Below are positions 51,035 through 60,700 of a DNA stretch of 64,000 bases, in pieces. The number at the start of each line of letters is the position of its first letter. Position 1 is the stretch's first letter. The position numbers and the translations under genes were made by a program. The notes under the pieces were generated by a model. The model made no database searches, was not told the DNA's origin, and saw only the letters and a program-made list of their open reading frames with translations. Source of the stretch: Chrysaora quinquecirrha (Eukaryota > Cnidaria > Scyphozoa > Semaeostomeae > Pelagiidae); NCBI GenBank assembly GCA_014526335.1, contig JACTAT010000059.1, positions 1,702,777 to 1,766,776 on the forward strand. The letters are read 5' to 3'.

Positions 51035-52741
51035 GTGTATGAACGTTACATTATGTTTGATAGATTTGAACGAGAAAGTCAGCAAAAGATGGATGATTTT
51101 ATCCTGGAATTTGAAAGACGTTATAACCGGATTATGCAAAAAGATATGAAGCTACCACCGCCCGTTTTAGCATTCAAACTTTTAGATGCGTCCAAGCTGC
51201 CACACCAGGAAAGGCAGCTAGTACTGACAGCCGTTGATTATGCCAAAAAGGAACATTTATTTGAACAAATGAAATCTGCCTTACGAAAGTTTTATGGTGA
51301 ACAGTCCCTACCTCTTGGAGATATAGCTGGAAGTCAAGCAGTTAAACTTGAATCCAGTATGCTTACAGACACAAATGAAGTTCTATATTCACGTAATCGT
51401 TATCAATCTAACCGTTTTCAGCCAAGAAAATTTGAGTCTCAACCCAGATCTTACTACAAACAAGAAGAAAGTGGGACCAAACAGCGTCATGGACAAAAGA
51501 TCAATCCAATTGGTTTTAACGGTAAACCAAACAAATGCAAGATCTGTGAATCAATTCTGCATTATGCTAAGGATTGTCCTCATAAACGTCCTATTGAGGA
51601 TAACATAACACTATTTGTTAGTCCAAAAGAAGAAGAAATGTGCCTCTTCACAAGTGAAGCAAGAAATTCTGCTGTTCTTGACTCCGGATGTACTTCAACT
51701 GTTGCTGGTCAAAACTGGATAAACTGCTACCTTCAAACACTCGACATAGAGCAGAAGAAAAGCATTGATTTGCAACCTAGTAGCAAAGTTTTTAAATTTG
51801 GTGGTGGAGAAACAAAAACCTCTAAGGGACAACTCCAACTTCCCTGTGAACTAGCTGGAAAAAGTGTTTTTGTGAAAACAGACATTGTGGATAGTGAGAT
51901 TCCTTTATTACTCAGCAAACAAGCAATGAAAGGTGCAAAGATAAAGCTTGATCTCGAACATGATCAAGCAGAAATATGGGGCAACACTGTGGATCTGGAC
52001 TGTACGTCATCTGGCCACTATTGCATCCCACTTGAGAAGCAAAGTGTAACAATAGATACATGTTTCTTTGCGGACTCTAAAATCGAAACATACAATGAAA
52101 AACAGGAAATTCTAACCAAGTTGCACAAGCAATTCGCCCACCCTACACAAGAACGGTTAAAAGCACTTATGATTGATGCCAACATTTGGGATAAAGATTA
52201 CCAGGAAATTGCAAAGAAATTATATGACTCTTGTGAGATTTGCGTAAAGTTTCAGAAAACTCCTGCCAGACCTGTTGTTTCCCTTCCCTTAGCTACGCAA
52301 TTTAATGAGACTGTAGCCATGGACTTAAAAATTTGGAACAACAAAGTAAACATCCTCTATCTTATTGATATGTTTACTCGATTTACCACTGCTCGTATCA
52401 TAAGAGATAAGAAACCTGCAACAATTATAGACAATGTTATAGAGATGTGGGTAGGAAATGGCTTTGGTGCACCAGTGAAGTTTTTGGCCGATAATGGAGG
52501 TGAGTTTGCTAACGAGGAGTATAAAGAGATGTGTGCAATCCTGAATGTCGAAGTTTTGCATACTGCAGCAGAAAGCCCATGGCAAAATGGACTCTGCGAG
52601 CGTAACCATGCTGTAGTCGATCGCTGTCTGGAAAAGATTTTGGAAGATGACTGCAAACTGAGGTTGACGCAAGCCCTATCCTGGGCCATTAACGCTAAAA
52701 CTGTTTGCAGATGTGGAATGGCTTCTCATCGTATCAGTTAG
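51035..52741 (+). pseudogene. Copia gag-protease-integrase segment
   Basis: 568 codons. Residues 1-90 are the C-terminal part of gag. At about 168-181 there is a zinc knuckle of form CX2CX4HX4C (CKICESILHYAKDC). The protease motif VLDSGCT follows at about 213. Integrase has an HHCC zinc-binding region at about 367-408, then the catalytic core with MDLKIW, FLADNGGEF and the ESPWQNGLCER region. The segment stops at a frameshift beside the A4 run 52697-52700; the next segment continues integrase in the +1 frame. Upstream, gag-like codons lie in another frame across the A4 run 51015-51018, so this ATG is not the true gag start. Confidence 0.88.
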
Positions 52742-54909
52742 TATTTGGACAAAACCCAAATCTACCAAACGTGATGGTTGATCAGCTCCCCGCCCTTGAA
52801 GGGACAACCACGAGTGAAATTGTTGCTTCCCACATTAATGCGCTTCACAGTGCTAGACGGGCCTACATCGAAGCTGAATCGTCAGAAAAAGTGCGAAAGG
52901 CTCTTAAACACAAAGTAAGAGCAAATGCAACCAAGTTCTCCACTGGGGACAAGGTATTCTACAAGAGAGATGGGAACAACAAATGGAAAGGGCCGGGCAA
53001 AGTAATTGGTCAAGATGGAAAAGTCGTTTTTATTCGACATGGAAACATATACGTCAGGGTATCAACAAATCGACTTGTTAAAATGGGGGAAGAGTTTCGA
53101 CCGAGTAATGAGCCAAGCAATGATGTGACACCAAACCAACCCAACCCTGTTTCACAGGAACTTTTCCAAGCAGTCAGTGATAGCGATGAAGAAGCTCCAA
53201 CTAACAGTGCAACATTGAATTCTACCACCCATGAGATGAACCAACAGGACAAAGTTACAACCAGTGCGCCTCCAGTGGAACATTCAAACAGCTATAGTAA
53301 TGGCAAATTGAAAACAGGTGCCAACCTTCCGAAAAAAAGTGAATGTATCAAATACAAAGAACGCGGAACAGATAAATGGAAAGACGCAACTGTTTTAGGC
53401 AGAGCAGGAAAAGCCACCAGAAAGTTTTCGACGTGGCTCAACATAAAGAATAAAGATGATGCAGAGCCCAAGTGTATTGATTTTGAAAAAGTTGAAGAGT
53501 GGAAATCAGTTAGTACTGAAAATGAGACAGAGAACGATGACAGAATCCAAGAGACCGCTGCTGAGACAGTATTATTCACACTGGTTCCTACTGAAGAGCA
53601 TCAAACCAGTGTAGTTTTGGATGCCAAAAAGCAAGAAATACAAAACTGGGAAAACTTTGATGTTTACGAAGAAGTTGCAAATAATGGTCAAAAGGCTATT
53701 ACTACAACTTGGGTGATCACTAGACACACACAGGGAGATTCTCATAAAACCAAAGCTCGTCTAGTAGCTAGAGGCTTTGAAGAAGAAACAGCAACGCAAG
53801 TGGATTCACCAACTGTTCTCAAAAGTACACTGAAAACCATGCTAGCAATTTCAGGCATGATGAATTGGCAGTGTAAAACTACAGACGTAAAAGCTGCGTT
53901 CTTACAAGGAACAAAGATTGACAGAGACATTTACCTAAAACCACCAAAGGAAGCCAACTGTCCTGATTCTTTGTGGAAGTTGAAAAGGGTGGTGTATGGC
54001 CTCAACGATGCAGCACGAAACTGGTTTTTTAGTGTCAAAAAGGAATTAGAAAGACTCGGATGTCTTCAGTCTAAATTCGACCCTGCATTATTCTATTCTT
54101 CTTCGATTAGTGGTTCAATGGAGGGAATCATTGTTGTGCATGTGGACGACTTCAGTCATGCAGGATCACAAACGTTCGAAGAAAACATTGTGCGGAAATT
54201 GAGAGAGACATTCAAAATCAGTAAAATTAAAGAGAGTATTTTCAAATATATTGGCTTGAATATAATTAATCGTAACAATCACATTGAAGTATCTCAAGAC
54301 GAATTTGTTAAAAACATGGAGCCTATTCCACTGACAGCTTCACGTCAATCACAGAAGACATCAAAGTTAACACCTGATGAAACAGGGCTTCTCCGAAGTG
54401 TCGTTGGTCAAGCCAATTGGGTTGCAAGTCAAACTAGACCTGACATTTGTTATGAAGTTCTCGATTTGAGTATATGTCTTAGCAGACAACCTGAAGTTCG
54501 TCATTTGATCCAAGCCAATAAACTAGTGAGAAAGATAAAAACCGATTGTTACCAACTTGTATTTCCCAGCATGGAGGATAGAAATTATTTGAAGATAGTG
54601 GTATACTCCGATGCAGCCCATGCAAATCTTCCCGATGGAGCATCAAGTACAGCTGGTCACATCATATTTCTTACTGGAGAAGTTCATTCCAGTGTGATTT
54701 CGTGGAGATCAAGTAAGATAAAGAGAGTAGTAAGAAGCTCAACCGCTGCGGAAAGTCTTGCTCTCTCTGATGCTTTGGATGATTCATTATACCTTCGGGA
54801 GTTAGTCAAGGAATTACTTGGAAAAGCGCCACAAATAGTTGCATATATTGACAAAAAAATCTTCATTCTCTTATTCATTCAACAACAGCCATCACTGAAA
54901 AGAGACTGA
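52705..54909 (+). pseudogene. Copia integrase C-terminus, reverse transcriptase and RNase H segment
   Basis: 734 codons in the frame following the first break. It begins with the end of integrase (MWNGFSSYQLVFG), passes through an acidic linker, then enters the Copia reverse transcriptase with KARLVARGF, TDVKAAFLQG, VYGLNDAARNWF and the catalytic VHVDDF, where the family usually has Y or F before VDD. RNase H follows with VVYSDAAHA and STAAESLAL. The frame fails at the A7 run 54853-54859; the last RNase H segment continues in another frame to 55067. The ATG given is internal and not a biological start. Confidence 0.88.
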
Positions 54910-55067
54910 GAATTGAAGTGGCTGCGATTAAAGAAATGATTGCACGAAAAGAAGTGTTGATTCACTGGATACCAAGAACAGAACAACTGGCTGACTCATT
55001 GACCAAACGAGGGGCTTGCACAAGAAAACTCATTGATATTCTCACGTCTGCAAAGTTAGGTCAATGA
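54860..55067 (+). pseudogene. Copia RNase H C-terminal remnant
   Basis: The frame containing HSLIHSTTAITEKRLRIEV and HWIPRTEQLADSLTK is the normal C-terminal end of Copia RNase H. It ends at TGA 55065-55067. It is separated from the preceding segment by one frameshift in an A run. Confidence 0.8.
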
Positions 55068-55215
55068 TAATCCATGGACATTACCTAAAGCACAAACTTG
55101 CACACTAAACATTTGATCAACATTTTATTTTATTTGCTTCTTGTTTTGTTAGTTTGTTCACTGTTTATTTCATCATGTTCAGTTCATTATATAAAAGAAA
55201 TAGGGAGGAATCTGT

Positions 55216-55318
55216 CATGTAATTATATATATTAAATATTGTCATTCTAGGTATTGAGTATATATGAATAACTGGTGGGTGTTATCCCTATTCAAAAGAC
55301 TTGTTTATCTGTTTTTAC
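55216..55318 (+). repeat. Putative 3' LTR of the Copia element
   Basis: Starts TGTCATG directly after a polypurine-like tract and could end at TTTTTACA, giving the TG...CA ends of an LTR. Only one copy is present in the window, so its identity and length cannot be confirmed. At 103 bp it would be short for a Copia LTR. Confidence 0.35.
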
Positions 55319-55545
55319 AAAAAGTATATACCCGAGGTCCCAGAGCCTTAAAGTATCACAGGGACTCAAAATGAAAAATTGAGGAATAAAATTAGGGCTT
55401 TATTAAAAGTAGTGCACCACTTAAAGTAGCGCTCCAATAAAAGTAGCACGCAGCTCATGATCATGATCAAACTCGTATATCTCTCTATCAACTTGAACCA
55501 ATTTATCAAAAATAAAAGTATAAGGTTAGATATTAAGGAATTTAC
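55319..55545. other. TMEM128 intron remnant with TAAAAGTAG repeats
   Basis: The sequence between the Copia end and exon 3 contains three copies of an AAAGTAG(C/T)(G/A)C-like motif (55405-55455). No exon was recognised. Confidence 0.4.
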
Positions 55546-55549
55546 TCAC

Positions 55550-57386
55550 CAAATCATGCCTGCAAAGAAAGAGAAGGTAGCCAGAGGCATCAGATAGGGG
55601 AATCGTTTTTCATAGTCAGATATTCCTTTGATACAATGATACCAAATGACACATGTTATACCAATTAACATGGTCACTGAAAGAAATGCAATGCCAGGAT
55701 ATAGCCATGCCCTTGGAAATGAAATATAGAATTGATTAAAAAAGACAAATGCAGTATTATTCATAACAGAAAGGCAGAAAGAATGGGAATAAGAATTTTT
55801 GTACCTGAGACCTAGTAGTGATTATACTGTATTTCCTCTAATAAACGCTGTCCTCAGATAAACGACGCCCTCTATTAAACGCCACACTTTGAGCTGAACC
55901 TTTATAATAAACGCCGTGCTCTAATAAACACTGCTCTCTATAAAGCTCTCTATAAACGCTGCATCGAGGAAAGGACTCTGAGGGGACAGTGATATTCACA
56001 TTGTTTGACGCTTTTTATTTTACCAAAATGTGAACACTTCTTCAGTGAACTCTATATTTCTCACACAATCTTTTGTTTTTGGGAAATAAAACATTGTTTA
56101 AAGTCAGTTTATCTTTTTTCTCATTTCTTGTTTTGTAATAAATGTCACCCTCTGATAAACGCTGCCCTCTATCAAATGCCCCATACAAAAGCTTCATTTT
56201 GTAATAAACGACACAGGGGTTTATTAAAGGAAATACAGTATACCATTGAAAAGTTTTGAAGCTGTCCTATATATGGGTATCTCTTTGTAGCTATCAAGTG
56301 TTATGTAATGTTTGCCGAAGAACAAGGAACTTGTGGCCTTCTTAAATGACTTGTCGGAATGGAATCTGACAGAAAAACTTTACATAAAGTAGCCAAAATA
56401 ACAATGCGCAAAATACTTGTTCCTTATTCTTTTATTTAGGCACAAGAGGCCCCAGTCTCACTACGTCAATAAGGATCCCACATACCTCCACTATGCCACT
56501 GCCCCCCTGCTCGCAGTCTACAACAAAGACTTACCAATCAATTCTTGGATCTATTCTGACAGCAATGTAAAAGTCAGTATAGTAGAAAACTGCCATTGAT
56601 GTTACCATCCAGAATATGGAGTGTGCATTGAATCGACTTGGCTTGTGTTTTGCAGGATCATAACTCTCTAATATCTTTTTCCCTTTCTTTTTAAGAGCAG
56701 CTAGAAGAAGAAAATGCCATGTATTTACACACAAAATAGACTTTTATGTTGTACAAAATTTCAAAATTGTGAGAAACAGCAGAAACATCTCTGGAAATAC
56801 TTAAAAGCTTTTTCCATTTGACACTCTTCAGAGTATAAACGTCATATACAGACCGAAAAAACGGACTCAGGCAGAATTTATACCCTGATGCGGATTGAAA
56901 TGCACCATTCAGAAAGCAAAACCAAATTGGCATTGTGTTTTAATCAGCTTGCGGGGTACAGCAAGAAGAAATCGATTCTATATATCTTCCCCCCGTATCC
57001 TGCAAGCTGATAGGTGGGTCAAATGCCATATCTGGCTTTGCTTTCTGGTTTGTTTGGGGACACAAGCTACCACAAGTGAGCAAGGAAGCAATCTGTATTT
57101 GTTAATGCTGTTCAGGGGTTTTGGCAGATTTCATGCTTATGTGATGACCCCCCAAAAAACCCTTCCTTAATCATTTGCTTTTTATTAATGTTGTTGTTGT
57201 TGTTTTACCATCAAATTGTTTTCCTTTGCATACTTTACTTGCTTGTTGCTCTCGGCACTTACCATCTAATTTAGGGTCGAATTCTCCTTTACGGTGCTTT
57301 ATAAATGCTTCACGGAAAGCATCCTTTTTAGAATTGATATCTGGAGGTTCATCATCAGAACAACTACTGTTGCTATGCCCCGCCAT
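55550..57386 (-). CDS. Transmembrane protein 128, three of probably four coding exons
   Basis: Exons on the minus strand are 57386-57263 (ATG, MAGHSN; donor GTAAGT), 56700-56535 (acceptor TTCTAG; donor GTAAGT) and 55711-55550 (acceptor TTCCAAG; donor GTGAGT). Phases fit throughout (1, 2, 2), giving 150 codons plus two bases. Exon 2 holds FNAHSIFWMV and the first membrane segment; exon 3 holds YPGIAFLSV, the DYEKRFPYLMPLATFSF block and two membrane segments. The order and spacing match vertebrate TMEM128, a small four-pass membrane protein of unknown function. The last exon, with the fourth membrane segment and stop, was not found between 55549 and the GPCR; the Copia element lies in that interval. 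An in-frame ATG 26 codons upstream is less likely because it overlaps a promoter-like motif. Confidence 0.85.
55840..56240. repeat. TAAACGC interspersed short repeats
   Basis: Units such as CTCTAATAAACGCTGTCCTC, CTCTATTAAACGCCAC and CTCTGATAAACGCTGCCCTC recur about eight times across two clusters (55840-55965 and 56140-56240). It lies in TMEM128 intron 2 and is non-coding. Confidence 0.7.
56737..56990. repeat. Dispersed repeat, copy 2 (shared with 27.6 kb)
   Basis: GTTGTACAAAATTTCAAAAT through CACTCTTCAGAGTATAAACG to GGCATTGTGTTTTAATCAGC parallels 27575-27840. It sits in TMEM128 intron 1, about 40 bp upstream of exon 2 in the transcribed direction. A shorter related segment (TTTCGTCTGATACTCTTCAG) occurs at 61630 in an INPP5A intron. 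Confidence 0.7.
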
Positions 57387-57766
57387 CTTTGAACTTTCTT
57401 GGCTTCTCAAAAAATTCCTTGGTCCCCTGTCTCCTTGATTTTTATGTGTTACCCAACACGTCACTTCCGCTGAAATCTCAAAGAAATCTGAACAAATATC
57501 TTCAATGGCGGTAACATCACTTGCTGCGAGAAATCGGTTGTAGTTAATCTTCTTCTGTACAGCTGCGCAAGATTTTCTTATAATTCCTTGGCTTTCAATG
57601 AACTGAAATTGTGTTCAAGGCTTGACGCGTTCTCGAGAAGAAACACAAAAACTATTAAGCTGTTTCTTACCGTGGGGTCTAAATAAACTCTGACGAGAAT
57701 TCAACGGAACAACAGGCCTAAATTTGTTTGCAGAAATCTAATCTCTTTCTAAACAGCTGAGAAACA
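57387..57766. promoter_or_regulatory. Bidirectional promoter between TMEM128 and INPP5A
   Basis: The two start codons face away from each other across 380 bp. The interval holds TCACTTCCGC at 57461-57470; its complement, GCGGAAGTGA, has the core of an ETS-factor site, common in shared promoters of widely expressed genes. No TATA box at a suitable position was evident. That both genes use this interval is inferred from their arrangement. Confidence 0.6.
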
Positions 57767-60700
57767 ATGGAAACAGAAACAAACTTTTTGCTCATTACTG
57801 CGAACATAGGATCTCTGTTTGAAGGGGTATGATTTTTATCAATATGTGATAATTTAGTCTAAAAAAAACTTTGATATTTATTAAAGAAAAAATAAACTCG
57901 ATTATTGATCATTGGTCGTTAGGTAGCGAAAGCAACATAATGAAAATGCCAAAAAGAAGTCATATATTTATATGCATTCTATCGGAATTAAAAAATGCTG
58001 TTAGCACTGTTTACAGCACTGTTTTGTCTCTCCTAATGAAATGCTTATATTATGCAAAGTTTACTGCACACAAAAACAAGTCAGAGTTGTAAAAACAAAC
58101 ACCTGCAAGCTTGCAATTAATCTAAGGAATAGAGCGGAGGATAATCCAAGTAATCTTGCTAAATTTCAAAAAAATCCTCTTGTCTTAAACAGTTTTTTCA
58201 TTTGTCATTAGCCTTCATTGGAAAAGCTTCAGTCAACCTGGTTTACAGAAGTTTTGCAGGTATTTCTAATCTGTTTTGATCCCCTTCATTCTGAGCGCAA
58301 ACCAATTAATCTTATACAAGCTTTTATTGCTTAAGCCTTATTAAGATCCTGTCCAATCAGTGGTATCTGATTTTCTTCTTTTTAATGACATTAATCGTTG
58401 CATTGCCAATATGAAAACTTTTTCATACCCCCTCTCTTATTTGTACCCATTATTCAATGAAGATCCAAAGCTATAATATAGTTGAAATTCCTGCCATACT
58501 TGTAAAAAGTAGATGAATTTATAATATTGAATTTTGTTTTGATGAATTTATAATTATCTTATGCTTTTATTTAAATGGAACCATGGAAAGTAATCTGTTT
58601 TGCTATTGCAAAAGCCTTACACTAAACTTGATAGGTTGCAATAAGCATTCCAAGCAATTCTTTGAAATTTATGCAGTTTGTTATTGTACTGATCTTTTTC
58701 TCCTCTATTCTCAGGTAGTGAAAGAGAGTAACCCTGCATTTCTTGCAATTCACTGTCAAGAAGTGGGTGGGAAGAAATCAGAGAATAACAAAGATTTAGT
58801 TCATTCTTTTGTCAGGTACCCTGTCCTTTTCATAAATATCAAATTAAAAAGTATTCTGCTCTGCAGTGAGTGTAAATTCTTTACGGTAGATATAGAGAAC
58901 AAAAATAGAAGAGCACCTCCTTTTGTTTCTTAAATCTCAGTTCTTCCTCCCTCTTCAGTCTTCTGGAAAGAAGTGAGAACAGTACCACAAAAGGCTGTCT
59001 CATTTATTCTATTCCTGATTGATACCATTGACTTGTCCCTGCTTTGTAGACTTTGTTGTATGAGCTCAAAGTCATATGCTTGTCAAATTGAATTTTTCAG
59101 TGATGTATTTCAAAAGGACGAATTCAAAGAATACACAACATGCTTAGCTTACCTTGACGAGGACTATAAAGCTCAAAACCAATATACGGTACTTTTTAAT
59201 TGCTTATAGAAACTGTTTGAAACATTGATCTGTTGTCTTATTGTAAACGTTACAATATGAACCTTTCTTATATTGTATATATTCATTTTTAGGCACTCGG
59301 AAGCTTCTATTTTATAAGAAAGGATCTAAAAGCTGAGCAATGGAATTTCCAGTGTAAGCTGTTTTATGGTCAACACCTTCTACTTTGTCTATAATTTCTG
59401 TTGCTTTTGTTTTTGTCTATAATTAAACTGCACAATTTGATGTCTCTCCCAACACATCAGCTTCTGTAGATTACTTGCCATACTTGAATATCAATACACT
59501 CTTGATTAAATGTTACTCTCATTTTTAATAGCAAGCAGTTTTGAAGTTGTCTCAGTGAAAAAAGAGGTACTTTCATATTTATTAAAGTTTCATATACTCT
59601 AAATTCCATTATAACATACTTGAAAGAACATGAACTTTAGCATTTTGTTAGCATGGTGTTTTCTTAGTTCTGTGGCCTCAGGGACAGCTGAGAATAAGTA
59701 TCGGGCAAGTACATTATAACAGAGTAAAACTGTATTTTCGCAGAGACATTGTTTTACCATGCAGGATATTTTACTGCTCATGCAAAGGACTGTTGCAGCT
59801 AGATTAATATAAATGGATTAATATAAATGGATGTCACCAAAAAAGTGCTTAACTTATCCTAGGGGTAAAAGACATTATACACATACACGTCTCGTAGTAT
59901 AATACCAAAATTTTGGGGCTCTAGTTTGTTAGTTTGCTCATACATATTAGGTAGACTTATTTTGCCAGAAAGTTAATCGCATTTTCCTGATGTCCTAAGA
60001 TTCTGCACTAAGTCTTTGATAGACGTTCAAGTGGTCCAGCCCAGGGGATTTTCCCATGACAGTAAAATAGAGGCACCAATTCCAAATGTTTCAGCCTTTT
60101 CTACACCAGTCTCTTCTGGTTCAAAACAACAATTGAATTTCTATTTGGGAGTATAAAAACTTACGTTAAACATATAAACATGTTAATTATTATAGTTCTT
60201 GAAAATTCTATTTAAAATCACAAGCTTTAAAGTTCGGACACTTGAGATTATCATTTCATTAATATTCTGAGTAAAAGTAAACTTAATTTCAAACTGATGA
60301 ATTATTTATTTTTATCAATTAGTTTTAGTTAAGTAATTAATATACTCCATTGTAAAGAGCTCATTAAATTTTAACTTGTTTTTAAAGCTATTAAGAGTTG
60401 TTTTACGTTTCTGCTGTGGGATGTGTCAGTTGATTAGTTATTCTCTTTATAGCTAATTAAAATACAGAGCAGTTTTTAATCAGAATTTGTTTTCGTTGTC
60501 TTTGTTATGTTTTTTTTATACGACTGTTTAACAGTTCTTTTGAATTCCATAAACTGAATTTTGATTTCAAAACTCTGTTTTAATTTTTCAGATTTTTGCG
60601 GTCATTGATAGCGTTGCTTCGGTGCAAAAACGAAAATATCCCATCAGCTATTTTCCAGAGGTCTGTTGCTAGTTAACTACCTTTCTTGCCTTCTAATAAC

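Larger units (their letters stand above)
50997..55318 (+). mobile_element. Ty1/copia LTR retrotransposon, 5'-truncated and frame-broken
   Basis: Domain order is gag, protease, integrase, reverse transcriptase, RNase H, which defines the Copia group. Coding starts mid-gag right after the TIR element, and no 5' LTR was found. Four segments in different frames end with a stop at 55065-55067. A purine-rich tract (AAATAGGGAGGAATC) precedes TGTCATGTAATT at 55216, a candidate 3' LTR start; TTTTTACA near 55318 is a possible end, but without the other LTR this is unproven. The element lies antisense to TMEM128, downstream of its exon 3. Confidence 0.9.
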
